From positions 1 to 64,000 of the forward strand of contig CAYRSC010000018.1 in the NCBI GenBank assembly GCA_964427155.1: a DNA stretch of 64,000 nucleotides, in the 5' to 3' direction. Shown here piece after piece: positions 26,786 to 35,121 of the stretch (positions are counted from its first letter, which is position 1; each line of letters starts with the position of its first letter). The notes under the pieces were generated by a model, which saw nothing but the letters and a program-made list of their open reading frames with translations, was not told where the DNA came from and did no database searches. Source of the DNA: Desulfothermus sp964427155. GTDB lineage: Bacteria; Desulfobacterota; Desulfovibrionia; Desulfovibrionales; Desulfothermaceae. Made by a program: the position numbers and the translations under genes.

Positions 26786-27804
26786 ACATACCTAGATCAC
26801 TACAGGAGCTTCCAGGTAGATGGGCACAGATGTGCCTAAAGGTGAGAGACTTTGTGTGTAAGGAGTTGGGAGTGGATATCAAGGGGGCCTCCCTCCTCAT
26901 TGGGGCCTCTGGGGGAGTAGATTCCACTGCCCTTATATGTATCCTCTCTGCGCTTACTCCAGGCATGGACCTGAGACTAGGTGCGGCCTATCTGGACCAT
27001 GGGTTGAGACCAGAGACAGGGGAGGAAAAGAGGTTTGTGAAAGAGATATGCACTCAGGGAGGGATTGAGTTTTATTTTGGGGCAAGTTCCATAGAGATAT
27101 ATGCCCGTTCCAGGGGAATGGGGATAGAAGATGCCGCCAGGACCATTAGATACCGCTATCTGGAAGGGCTTAGGAAAAAAAAGGGCTTTGACTATATAGT
27201 GGTGGCTCACCAGCTCAATGACCTGGCAGAAGATGTTCTCCTGCGTCTTATAAGGGGAAGTGCCTGGCCCTCTCTTGGAGGTATGAAGGCATTTTCCCGG
27301 GAAAAACGTATAATAAGACCCCTACTTATGACCCCAAAGGAAAAGCTCATTGATTTTTTGAAGGAACTTCACATAGGGTGGAAGGAAGACCCTTCCAATA
27401 GGGATCTCATCTACCGTAGAAACCGAATACGTCATTGTATCCTTCCCCTGTTTCTTCAAGAGAATCCAAATTTTCTCCAGGCCATAGCAAGGCTGTGGAG
27501 GCTTGCTATGCTGGAAGAAAGAGATATAGAGCGCAAACTTAAAGAGATGCGCGCCAGGGAGAAACACCTCTCCCAAAAGATAATATTACCCCTCAACGAG
27601 CTTGAGACCCTATCTCCCTCAGAGAGGCTCAGGTGGTATAAGGACGTTCTGGATCGGATGGGGAGGGGGCAGGTGGTATTTGAAAACCTCCTGGCCCTGG
27701 AAGAGTGCGTTAAAGAGAAACGCACTGGCAAAAAAATTCAATTCCCCGGAGGGAAAGTAGCCCTTGTATCCCGCCGGGGAATATGTTTTTGTCCCTTAAA
27801 ATAA
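26782..27804 (+). CDS. tilS: tRNA(Ile)-lysidine synthase
   Basis: Converts C34 of the CAU-anticodon tRNA-Ile to lysidine so that it reads AUA, which matters here because ATA is a frequent Ile codon. The PP-loop motif GASGGVDSTAL is near residue 40, and AYLDHGLR and AHQLNDLAEDVLLRLIRG are also typical. 340 residues: the C-terminal substrate-binding domain is short, as in Aquifex-type TilS. It overlaps the previous gene by 4 bases and ends 5 bases from the convergent cheY. Confidence 0.95.
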   Translation: MNIPRSLQELPGRWAQMCLKVRDFVCKELGVDIKGASLLIGASGGVDSTALICILSALTPGMDLRLGAAYLDHGLRPETGEEKRFVKEICTQGGIEFYFGASSIEIYARSRGMGIEDAARTIRYRYLEGLRKKKGFDYIVVAHQLNDLAEDVLLRLIRGSAWPSLGGMKAFSREKRIIRPLLMTPKEKLIDFLKELHIGWKEDPSNRDLIYRRNRIRHCILPLFLQENPNFLQAIARLWRLAMLEERDIERKLKEMRAREKHLSQKIILPLNELETLSPSERLRWYKDVLDRMGRGQVVFENLLALEECVKEKRTGKKIQFPGGKVALVSRRGICFCPLK

Positions 27805-27809
27805 GGCCC

Positions 27810-28208
27810 CTACTTTTTAGGGGACCTCTTCTCAAATATCTTTTTTATCTTCTGTTCAAATGTCTCTGGAGTAAAGGGCTTTACAATATAATTGGACACC
27901 CCTGCCTGCACCGCCTCTATGACATTTTCCTGCTGACCCTCTGCAGTAACCATAAGAAAGGGGATGTCTGCAAATTCTTCGCTGGCACGCACCTTTCTGA
28001 GCAGTTCTATACCTGACATCTTTGGCATATTCCAGTCTGAGATAATAAAGTCAATCTTGTCCTTGTTGAGGATTTCCCATGCAGTACTCCCATCATCTGC
28101 ATCTACAACATTTGTAAAACCCAGTTGTTTTAAGATGTTTTTGATTATCCTCCTCATGGTAGAAAAGTCATCCACTACCAGGATTCTCATGTTTTTATTA
28201 ATACTCAT
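27810..28208 (-). CDS. cheY: Chemotaxis response regulator CheY
   Basis: Single receiver domain that carries the phosphoryl signal from CheA to the flagellar switch. Acidic pocket VVDDFSTMRR, phospho-acceptor Asp in IISDWNMPKMSG near residue 56, the Thr in VTAEG and the Lys in VKPFTPE are all present. The ATG at 28208 has GGAG 8 bases upstream and is preferred to the GTG at 28217. It lies just downstream of cheX; cheA, cheW and the flagellar genes are elsewhere. Confidence 0.94.
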   Translation of the reverse strand: MSINKNMRILVVDDFSTMRRIIKNILKQLGFTNVVDADDGSTAWEILNKDKIDFIISDWNMPKMSGIELLRKVRASEEFADIPFLMVTAEGQQENVIEAVQAGVSNYIVKPFTPETFEQKIKKIFEKRSPKK

Positions 28209-28239
28209 CTTGTCCACTCCTTAAATAGGATTTTATTCT

Positions 28240-28707
28240 CTACTCACTCATACTAAATTCCACCACAAAGTCTCCATACTCCGTGGTAAATGGCACTGCC
28301 ATTATCTTATCCTTTGTGAGATGAGAGATAGTATGATTGTCTCCCATTATAATAGTTGGGGTGGCACCTGCCATAGAGATCCCCATCTCAGCAAGCTTTG
28401 CCCGTGCCTGCCCTGAGATCATGTTGGTTATCTCACCCACTGCATCCTGGACATCCTCCAGGATATTTTCAATATCATCTCCCAACAGGTTTTTCACTAT
28501 CTGGAGGGCACATTTTTTGGAAAAAGTGACGCTCATGACCCCCTTTTTATTGTCATTAGTGGTAAAACCAACTACCCCTGAGACATCCCCCAGGGCCTTA
28601 GTAGAGGTCTTGATATAAGGCTTTTTTGCCTTGGGAGTTATATTTGCCATAGTAGAAAGGACGTTTATAGTGGCCTCAATAAAGGGTTTTGCGTATTTTA
28701 GGTCCAT
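28240..28707 (-). CDS. cheX: Chemotaxis phosphatase CheX
   Basis: CheC/CheX/FliY-type CheY-P phosphatase. 155 residues. It carries the phosphatase helix motif with E...N (AVGEITNMISGQARAKL near residue 92), as in CheX, which has one such site. Adjacent to cheY, so the pair can set and reset the signal. The start at 28707 has AGGGAT before it. Upstream is uvrC on the same strand after 18 bases. Confidence 0.9.
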   Translation of the reverse strand: MDLKYAKPFIEATINVLSTMANITPKAKKPYIKTSTKALGDVSGVVGFTTNDNKKGVMSVTFSKKCALQIVKNLLGDDIENILEDVQDAVGEITNMISGQARAKLAEMGISMAGATPTIIMGDNHTISHLTKDKIMAVPFTTEYGDFVVEFSMSE

Positions 28708-28725
28708 AATGTATCCCTGCGTAAA

Positions 28726-30579
28726 TTAATTTATGGTATGTCTTCTGGAATTTTTAACCTGTTCTCTTATCTTTTGCAACCCTGAATATATTAATTTTGC
28801 CCTTTTAGGGCCAATCCCAGGCACCTGGATAAGTGTCTCCACGTCTGCCTCCAATATCTCAGAGAGGCTATCAAAGTGGGTCCATAGTAAGGAGGCTGTC
28901 TTCTTTCCTATTCCAGGGACCTCTTCTAGGATACTCCCTCGCTTTCCTTTAAAGGAGAGGTCCAGGCGGCTCTTTACAAAATTATGTGCATTATCCCTTA
29001 GATACTGAAGGAATAGCAATAGGGCATCCTTTTTCTTGAGAGGGAGGGGATTCTTTCTTCCCTCCACATATACCCTGTCCAAGGCCCTAGAACGAGGGCC
29101 TTCTCCCTTGGCAATGGATATAAGGCGAAAAGGTGGCCTTGTCTTAAAACACTCCACAAATCCCTTTCTTACCGCCTGTATCTGTCCCTTGCCTCCATCA
29201 ATTAGGACCACATCAGGCCAAGGGGGGCCTGACTTATATCTTCTAATGGCCCACTGATATAAAAGACCATAGTCATCCCTACTCCCTGTAAGTTCAGGGA
29301 ATTTATATATACGGTAGTCTTCCTTTCTAAGGGCATTTCCCTCAAACACCACCTGACCCACCAAGGGGGATTCCCCTGCAATGTGAGAGGCGTCTATAAT
29401 CTCTATACGTGCCGGCGGAGAACACAGACCCAGGATACGCCCCAGGGCGCAAAGCTGGGGAAGAAATTGCTCTGCACTCTCTTTGAGGATGTTTATCATC
29501 ACTAGATTTACAAGACCCTTTTCCCACCTGTGGGTGGGGATATGAATGTGTATCTTTTTCCCAGCCCTCTCCTGGAGAAGCTCAGCAATACAATCTCCCT
29601 CCAGGGGATGGGAGACCAAAATGGTTGGGGCAGGAGAGGGATGCATGGAATAGAATTGTAATAGAAAGGAAGAAAGCACCTCTCCCTCCACATTCTCTGT
29701 GGAAAAGGAGAGTATTGTGGGATCAAATTCATAGGTTCTAGTCTCCTGTGCCCTCCCATTTCTCACAAACAAAACCCCCACAAGCACCCTATCTTCCTGG
29801 AGTTTAATCCCTATTACATCCACGTCCCCCTGATCTGGCAGGATTACGTTCTGGGTCTCAAGGGTCTTTTTTATCTCCATGAGCCTGTCCCGAAGAAGAG
29901 CGGCATGTTCAAACTCCTCTTTTTCCGCGGCCTCCCACATCTGCTGCTCCAGTTGGCGAATGAGTTGTTTGGACCTGCCATCCAGAAACATCTCCACCTG
30001 TCTTACCACCTTATCATATTCTTCTTTGTCCACTGGTCTGCAACATGGAGCGAGACACCGTCCCAGGTGGTATTGAAGACATGGCCGGGTCCTGTTCTTA
30101 AAAAGGGAGTTGCGGCATTTTCTAAGGGGAAAGAGCTTGTTTATGAGTCTAAAGGTGGAACGGGCCGCCTTTGCAGAAGTATAGGGTCCAAAATATCTAC
30201 ACCCCTTTTTAGAGGAATATCTCCTGGTTATCTCCAGCCTGGGGAATTCTGTCCTTTTATCCAGTTTAAATAGAAGATAGGCCTTATCATCCCGCAGGAC
30301 AATGTTAAAGGGGGGACGATATTTTTTTATAAGGGAAAATTCTAAAAGAAGTGCCTCTTTCTCATTGGATGTACATATAAAATCTATATGCTTCACCCTC
30401 CTAATCAGTAGGAGGGTCTTGGAACATGAGATAGTGCGGGAAAAATAGGAGCCCACTCTCTTTCGCAGGTCCTTTGCCTTGCCCACATACAGGACCTTCC
30501 CCCCTTCATCCTTAAACATATATATCCCTGGAAGGGGAGGGATACTGGAGATCTCCACAGGAGGGCTCAGTGGCTCCAT
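28726..30579 (-). CDS. uvrC: Excinuclease ABC subunit C
   Basis: Makes both incisions in nucleotide excision repair. GIY-YIG domain at the N-terminus (PGIYMFKDEGGKVLYVGKAKDLRKR), a UVR motif near residue 205, the RNase H-like 5' nuclease (EIIDASHIAGESPLVGQVVF) and tandem helix-hairpin-helix motifs near the C-terminus (VPGIGKKTASLL and VPGIGPKRAKLI). 617 residues, normal. It overlaps the end of pcm by 13 bases. Confidence 0.96.
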   Translation of the reverse strand: MEPLSPPVEISSIPPLPGIYMFKDEGGKVLYVGKAKDLRKRVGSYFSRTISCSKTLLLIRRVKHIDFICTSNEKEALLLEFSLIKKYRPPFNIVLRDDKAYLLFKLDKRTEFPRLEITRRYSSKKGCRYFGPYTSAKAARSTFRLINKLFPLRKCRNSLFKNRTRPCLQYHLGRCLAPCCRPVDKEEYDKVVRQVEMFLDGRSKQLIRQLEQQMWEAAEKEEFEHAALLRDRLMEIKKTLETQNVILPDQGDVDVIGIKLQEDRVLVGVLFVRNGRAQETRTYEFDPTILSFSTENVEGEVLSSFLLQFYSMHPSPAPTILVSHPLEGDCIAELLQERAGKKIHIHIPTHRWEKGLVNLVMINILKESAEQFLPQLCALGRILGLCSPPARIEIIDASHIAGESPLVGQVVFEGNALRKEDYRIYKFPELTGSRDDYGLLYQWAIRRYKSGPPWPDVVLIDGGKGQIQAVRKGFVECFKTRPPFRLISIAKGEGPRSRALDRVYVEGRKNPLPLKKKDALLLFLQYLRDNAHNFVKSRLDLSFKGKRGSILEEVPGIGKKTASLLWTHFDSLSEILEADVETLIQVPGIGPKRAKLIYSGLQKIREQVKNSRRHTIN

Positions 30580-31229
30580 CCTTCCTCTCCAAGGAGAGGG
30601 ACAAATAACACGTCTATGAGAAATTCCTTGTTTATCTTTCCACCCACTCCCTTTGTGACCCTCACCAGGCTCTGGTGAAAACGATACTCCCCCACAGGCA
30701 TAACCAGTCTTCCCCCCTCCTTTAACTGCTCCACAAGGGGAGGTGGGACCTTTGGTCCCCCTGCGGTGACTATAATGGCATCATAGGGGGCGTGCTCTGG
30801 CCATCCCAGGGTCCCATCTCCCACCTTTATCTCCACATTACAATAACCCAGAGACTCCAGGGTCTTTTTTGCCCTATCCGCCAGTTCTCCTATCCTCTCA
30901 ATGGAATACACCCTGGATGCTATTTCTGCCAATACAGCGGCCTGATACCCACATCCTGTACCTATCTCCAGGACCTTTTCTCCTCCACACAACCTCAGGG
31001 CCTGGGTCATGTAGGCAACTATATAGGGCTGGGAGATGGTCTGGTCATAACCTATAGGCAGAGGACAATCCTCATATGCCCTCTCCCTGGAGGAAGGGGG
31101 GACAAATTCTTCCCTTGGCACCCTTTCCATGGCCTTGAGCACCAGGGGATTGGTTACCCCCCTGGACCGTATCTGGTCCCTCACCATGGCCAGGCGCATC
31201 TCTTCAAGGGAGCAGCTATTCCTCTTCAT
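30567..31229 (-). CDS. pcm: Protein-L-isoaspartate O-methyltransferase
   Basis: Repairs isoaspartyl residues in aged proteins. The SAM-binding motif LEIGTGCGYQAAVLAEIA is near residue 80, and the substrate loop GYDQTISQPYIVAYM lies before it. The ATG at 31229 is taken as start since homology begins with EEMRLAMVRDQI; the frame is open further upstream to 31319, but that stretch is the shadow of a 32-codon ORF in another frame. The start overlaps that ORF by 14 bases, so translation is probably coupled. 220 residues. Confidence 0.93.
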   Translation of the reverse strand: MKRNSCSLEEMRLAMVRDQIRSRGVTNPLVLKAMERVPREEFVPPSSRERAYEDCPLPIGYDQTISQPYIVAYMTQALRLCGGEKVLEIGTGCGYQAAVLAEIASRVYSIERIGELADRAKKTLESLGYCNVEIKVGDGTLGWPEHAPYDAIIVTAGGPKVPPPLVEQLKEGGRLVMPVGEYRFHQSLVRVTKGVGGKINKEFLIDVLFVPLLGEEGWSH

Positions 31230-31314
31230 CAGTATAGCCGTGTTCCTTTTGAAGAAAGTATAAGAACAGGGCCACCATGGAAAAACCAAGAAACAACATG
31301 ATTCCAGAGAGCAT
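31216..31314 (-). CDS. 32-residue single-span membrane micro-protein
   Basis: A very short ORF from ATG at 31314 to TAG at 31216. A strong GAGGAGG (31326-31320) lies 5 bases before the ATG. The product starts MLSGIMLFLGFSMVALFLYF, a single hydrophobic helix, followed by an acidic tail (LQKEHGYTDEEE). The hydrophobic-then-charged layout, the near-perfect ribosome binding site and the 14-base overlap with pcm support expression. It is not recognised as a known family; it does not look like CydX or CcoQ. Confidence 0.5.
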   Translation of the reverse strand: MLSGIMLFLGFSMVALFLYFLQKEHGYTDEEE

Positions 31315-31340
31315 AACATCCTCCTCTAGGGTTAACTTTT

Positions 31341-32009
31341 TTATTTCTTCATATCAAAGCTATAGCCCAGCTTCTCAATGTCTATCCTGAAATGCCTTTC
31401 CACCAATTCCGCCCCACGGTCTGTATAATATATACGATAGTCCCTCTCTCTGTTAACCCCCTTTCTCCTGTGGGGAAGTGAGGGGACCCTCTTTAGTCCC
31501 ATGAGCTTACATGCCCTGGAAAAGTCCTCCTCCAGTCTTTCAAACCTTCCAATAAAATCCATAACGCAATTTCCAGAAATATCAATAAGGGAATACCACT
31601 GGGGGCGGGAGGATGCATCCAGTATATAATGAGGGGACCTGTCTCCCTCCAATTTCCATTTTAAAAAGCTCTCAAAGTCATGGATATGGCTTAATAGCTG
31701 GGGTCTTTCTCTCTGTATATGATGATAGGAACTCACCTGGAGGTCCCAGGGATTTCTTACAAAGGCAAACTTAAACATAGAGCGAAAATATTCCCCTGGC
31801 AATATTTCCATGGCGGCCACTATCCCCGCATGACGGGGGAACTTTACCCCTATGCGATGAGATGTGAGATCACTTAGACGATTTAACAGGTATTGAAGCC
31901 ACCTGTATGGGTCTGTAAGCAAAAGTGGAGTGAGGGCAGAGCGTATGCTCGTGCCCCCGGTCTTGGCAATGTGGACAAAGATAAACCTGAATTTATGGGA
32001 AATCAACAT
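31341..32009 (-). CDS. Sulfotransferase-family protein
   Basis: 222 residues. The PAPS-binding loop HIAKTGGTSIRSAL is near residue 12 and the second conserved block FAFVRNPWDLQVSSY near residue 85, the two signatures of the membrane-less carbohydrate sulfotransferase-2-like family. The ATG at 32009 is preferred to a TTG at 32042: AGGA precedes it and the first beta strand starts there. It probably sulfates a surface glycan or lipid, but no glycan genes are nearby. Divergent from the chemoreceptor gene; the 250 bases between the two starts must hold both promoters. Confidence 0.82.
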   Translation of the reverse strand: MLISHKFRFIFVHIAKTGGTSIRSALTPLLLTDPYRWLQYLLNRLSDLTSHRIGVKFPRHAGIVAAMEILPGEYFRSMFKFAFVRNPWDLQVSSYHHIQRERPQLLSHIHDFESFLKWKLEGDRSPHYILDASSRPQWYSLIDISGNCVMDFIGRFERLEEDFSRACKLMGLKRVPSLPHRRKGVNRERDYRIYYTDRGAELVERHFRIDIEKLGYSFDMKK

Positions 32010-32260
32010 GGTCCTATATTCCTCTCCCTTTATTATAGTCAAATGGGGACATATTCCCCAATACTTTACCCCCAGTGCAGATTATCTCTCTCCGGGCTTT
32101 TACACTGAGCCAGGGACAAAAACAACCCCCTTGTTTGTGCGAGGGTATAAATAGAGGAGTAGGGAGAATTTTTTTCAAAACTTGAACACAAGGTCTTTTT
32201 AGGCTAAGGTCTGGCTTACACAAAGATGGATCCCAAATCCAAAATAAGGAGGGGTTGCTT

Positions 32261-34777
32261 ATGCACCTGGTGCAAGACCTTAAGATAAGGACAAAGCTCA
32301 TAATATTTTGTCTCATTATCTCTCTTGTTCCCATAGTTATAGTGGCGTGGGAGAGTGAGAAGATATCCTCACGCTTTCTCATCCAGAAGGCCTTTGACCA
32401 CCTGGTATCGGTAAGGGACATAAAAAAATCCCAACTGGAGAGGCTCTTTTTTCATTTTAAAGAAGAACTGGACATACTGGAGGACACCATCCACTTCTTT
32501 GTGGACGAGAGCTATGAGCCCCTGCACAGGGCAGGGATTGTGCAGGAGTCCAAAGAGGAGTTTTTGAGTAATATAAAGACCATGGATGGAGAAAACTTTT
32601 TTTTACACTACATCCAAAAAAAAGGATATAAGGACCTATTTCTCATCTCTCCCAATGGGAGATGCTTTTTCTCTGCCACCCATGGACCTGTTATGAATAC
32701 CAATTTACTTACAGGCAGATATTCATCCACTAATCTGGGAAGGCTTATTAAAGAGGTTATCCAGACAAAGAGACTGGGATTTGCAGACTTTGCCCCCTAC
32801 CCTCCAGACCACAACAAACCTGCGGCCTTTATTGCCATGCCCCATGTGCACCATGGAAAGGTGGAACTCATTGTGGCCCTGAGACTATCCATCCAGAGAA
32901 TAAACAGGATAATGCTGGAGAGGCAGGGCATGGGTGAAACTGGAGAGACATATCTCATTGGTCCAGACAAGAGGATGCGTTCTGATTCATATCTGGATAG
33001 AGAAGGACACTCTGTACTTGCCTCCTTTGCGGGGAGTGTAGAGAAAAATGGGGTTGATACCAAGGCAGTGAGACTGGCCCTTGAGGGAAAGACAGGAAAG
33101 GCCATCTTGAGAGACTACAATGGAAATATGGTGTTGTGTGCCTATACCCCTATCAGGATATACGGCTCCACCACCTGGGCCCTTATCTCGCAGATAAACA
33201 GGTCAGAGGTATATAAGCCAATTCAGGCACTTATAAAACAGATTGTGGTAATTTCCGCTGTGGTGGCGCTGGTGATAATAGCCCTTACCTGGTTGATAAG
33301 TACCCTCCTGGCCCGTCCCATTCAAAAGGGTACGGCCTTTGCCCTGGAGGTGGCAAAGGGCAATATGGAGAGGGAGCTCACCATTACCCAAAAGGACGAA
33401 ATTGGCCAGATGTGTCTCTCCCTCGTCTCCATTCGGGACACCCTTATGGGGATCATATCCAGTATCAGGGAGACAGCGGAGAAGGTAAAACAGGGAAGGC
33501 TTCGCGAAAGGATACCCCTGAAGGGCTTTTCCGGGGAGTTTGCCTCCCTTGTGGAGGATATAAATGAGCTATTGGATCTCCTCACCTCCTACATGGATAA
33601 CATGCCTGTGCCCATTATGTCTGTGGACAGGGATTTCAACATCCTGTTTATGAATAGAACAGGGACCTCTATTGGGGGAGAGAACTGTGTTGGTAAAAAG
33701 TGTTATGAGGTAATGAGGAACTCTGACTGCAACACAGATAGGTGTGCTGGAAGAAAGGCCCTTCTAAGTGGTAGAGAAGAAAGTTCCCAGACAGATGCCC
33801 ATCCCTCAGGAAGGGATATGGAGATAGAATACCATGCGATTCCCTTAAGGGACCGGAAGAAGGAAGTTGTGGGTTTTTATGAGATCATTATTGACCAGAC
33901 AGAGATAAAGAAAATATTAAAGAATATGCAGGTTATGGCAGGAGAGGCAAATGAGATCTCAGAGAGGCTCTCCTCTGCCGCACACGAACTATCTGCCCAG
34001 GTGGAGCAGGTATCTCAAGGCTCAGAAGAGGAAAAGATGAGGATTGGGGAAGTGGCCACAGCCATGGAGGAGATGAACGCCACAGTGCTTGAGGTGGCCA
34101 AAAATGCCACCCAGGCAGCGGATAGTGCCGCAAGGACCAGGGAAGAGGCAGAAAATGGGGCCATGGTGGTGGAAAAGGCAATAGAGGCCATAAATCGCGT
34201 CAACAGTCTCACAGAGATATTGAAAGAAAATATGCATTCCCTGGGCAAAAGGGCAGAGGCCATTGGAGAGGTAATGAATGTGATCTCAGATATTGCAGAC
34301 CAGACCAACCTGCTTGCCCTAAATGCCGCTATTGAGGCGGCAAGGGCGGGGGAGGCAGGAAGGGGCTTTGCTGTGGTGGCAGATGAGGTGAGAAAACTTG
34401 CAGAAAAGACCATGGGGGCCACCAAAGAGGTGGGAGAGGCAATCCATTCTATCCAGACCTCTGCTAGGCAAAACATCCAGAGCATGGAAGAGGCTGGAAA
34501 GGTAGTGGAAGAGGCCACTAATCTGGCAGGAGAATCAGGAGAGGCCCTGAGGAGAATAGTGGAGTTTGCTGTGGACAATGCAAACCAGATCCAGAGCATC
34601 GCCACTGCGGCAGAGGAGCAATCTGCCACCAGTGAAGAGATAATGAGGAGTATAGAAGACGTAAACAGGATAGTGGCAGAGACCACAGATGCCATGGCCC
34701 AGTCTTCAGCCGCTGTGCAGGAACTGGCCCATATGGCAAGCAAACTTACTGAACTCATAAGAAAATTGGAACAATAG
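32261..34777 (+). CDS. Methyl-accepting chemotaxis protein
   Basis: 838-residue transmembrane chemoreceptor. TM1 about residues 12-31, a large periplasmic Cache-type sensor domain (about 32-320), TM2 about 325-350, HAMP about 350-405, then a PAS-like segment (about 450-560) and the cytoplasmic signalling domain. The hairpin tip DQTNLLALNAAIEAARAGE is clear. The PAS-like part contains several cysteines (GENCVGKKC, NSDCNTDRC), which could bind a metal or cluster. The ATG at 32261 is preferred to the TTG at 32255 because AAGGAGG is 7 bases before it. A terminator follows. Confidence 0.93.
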   Translation: MHLVQDLKIRTKLIIFCLIISLVPIVIVAWESEKISSRFLIQKAFDHLVSVRDIKKSQLERLFFHFKEELDILEDTIHFFVDESYEPLHRAGIVQESKEEFLSNIKTMDGENFFLHYIQKKGYKDLFLISPNGRCFFSATHGPVMNTNLLTGRYSSTNLGRLIKEVIQTKRLGFADFAPYPPDHNKPAAFIAMPHVHHGKVELIVALRLSIQRINRIMLERQGMGETGETYLIGPDKRMRSDSYLDREGHSVLASFAGSVEKNGVDTKAVRLALEGKTGKAILRDYNGNMVLCAYTPIRIYGSTTWALISQINRSEVYKPIQALIKQIVVISAVVALVIIALTWLISTLLARPIQKGTAFALEVAKGNMERELTITQKDEIGQMCLSLVSIRDTLMGIISSIRETAEKVKQGRLRERIPLKGFSGEFASLVEDINELLDLLTSYMDNMPVPIMSVDRDFNILFMNRTGTSIGGENCVGKKCYEVMRNSDCNTDRCAGRKALLSGREESSQTDAHPSGRDMEIEYHAIPLRDRKKEVVGFYEIIIDQTEIKKILKNMQVMAGEANEISERLSSAAHELSAQVEQVSQGSEEEKMRIGEVATAMEEMNATVLEVAKNATQAADSAARTREEAENGAMVVEKAIEAINRVNSLTEILKENMHSLGKRAEAIGEVMNVISDIADQTNLLALNAAIEAARAGEAGRGFAVVADEVRKLAEKTMGATKEVGEAIHSIQTSARQNIQSMEEAGKVVEEATNLAGESGEALRRIVEFAVDNANQIQSIATAAEEQSATSEEIMRSIEDVNRIVAETTDAMAQSSAAVQELAHMASKLTELIRKLEQ

Positions 34778-34799
34778 AGGTAATATCCCTAAAACAAGA

Positions 34800-34850
34800 G
34801 GGTCTCCTTCCTTACAGGAGGAGGGAGACCCTTTTATTTTTCTGTTTTTT
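34800..34850 (+). terminator. Rho-independent terminator of the chemoreceptor gene
   Basis: GGGTCTCC at 34800-34807 pairs with GGAGACCC at 34824-34831, with further CC/GG pairing inside, and the stem is followed by TTTTATTTTTCTG and more T-rich sequence. Confidence 0.85.
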
Positions 34851-34949
34851 TATTTTTTTGTTGACTTTTAAAAAAATGCAATATATCAAAGATAAAACTT
34901 TTTAGAAAAAAGTAACACTGGCCATAAGCCCATGGCACTCTTTACATAA

Positions 34950-35019
34950 GGACCTGAATTCGTAAGGCATAAAACAAAACCCTATAAAAGAAATCCTCCC
35001 TTATGGCGAATTCAGGTCC
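34950..35019. repeat. Long interrupted inverted repeat
   Basis: GGACCTGAATTCG (34950-34962) is perfectly complementary to CGAATTCAGGTCC (35007-35019). After a 3-base bulge (TGG at 35004-35006) a further 5 bp, TAAGG (34963-34967) with CCTTA (34999-35003), extends it to 18 bp around an A-rich loop. No T-run follows on either strand, so it is not a standard terminator. It may be a structured RNA, a protein-binding site, or a remnant of a small inverted-repeat mobile element; no target duplication was seen. Confidence 0.7.
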
Positions 35020-35054
35020 CCTTCCAATCCCAGTGAGAAAATATCCCTCAGGGT

Positions 35055-35084
35055 TTGACATCAGGGGAAAATACCATATAGAAT
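35055..35084 (+). promoter_or_regulatory. Sigma-70 promoter of the B12 radical SAM gene at 35122
   Basis: TTGACA at 35055-35060 is a perfect -35. TATAGA (35077-35082, spacing 16) or TAGAAT (35079-35084, spacing 18) can serve as -10. Initiation would fall near 35090, leaving a leader of only about 30 bases. Confidence 0.6.
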
Positions 35085-35085
35085 C

Positions 35086-35115
35086 CTTCCCTCACAGGAG
35101 AGGGAGGCCCTTTTT
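35086..35115 (+). terminator. Terminator-like hairpin in the leader of the gene at 35122
   Basis: CTTCCCTC (35086-35093) pairs with GAGGGAGG (35100-35107, one T-G wobble) around a 6-base loop. The stem is followed by CCC and then TTTTTATT. The three unpaired bases before the T-run make it weaker than a standard terminator. It sits between the promoter at 35055 and the ATG at 35122, so it could attenuate this gene or mask its ribosome binding site. Confidence 0.4.
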
Positions 35116-35121
35116 ATTGAG

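Larger units (their letters stand above)
34778..35121. other. 344-base intergenic region: terminator, candidate small RNA/hairpin element, promoter
   Basis: No protein gene was found here. In order it holds the chemoreceptor terminator (34800-34850), a promoter-like pair TTGACT (34861-34866) and TATCAA (34884-34889) spaced by 17, a long inverted repeat (34950-35019), a better promoter (35055-35084), and a terminator-like hairpin directly before the next gene. Part of the last hairpin, ACAGGAGAGGGAGGCCC, resembles ACAGGAGGAGGGAGACCC of the first terminator. Confidence 0.6.

Noticed and set aside
31230..31319. N-terminal extension of pcm to 31319
   Set aside because: The extension is the shadow of a better-supported small ORF in another frame, and family homology starts after the ATG at 31229.
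34015..34758. 247-codon Ala/Ser-rich open frame antisense to the chemoreceptor
   Set aside because: The low-complexity sequence mirrors the heptad coiled coil of the chemoreceptor signalling domain on the other strand.
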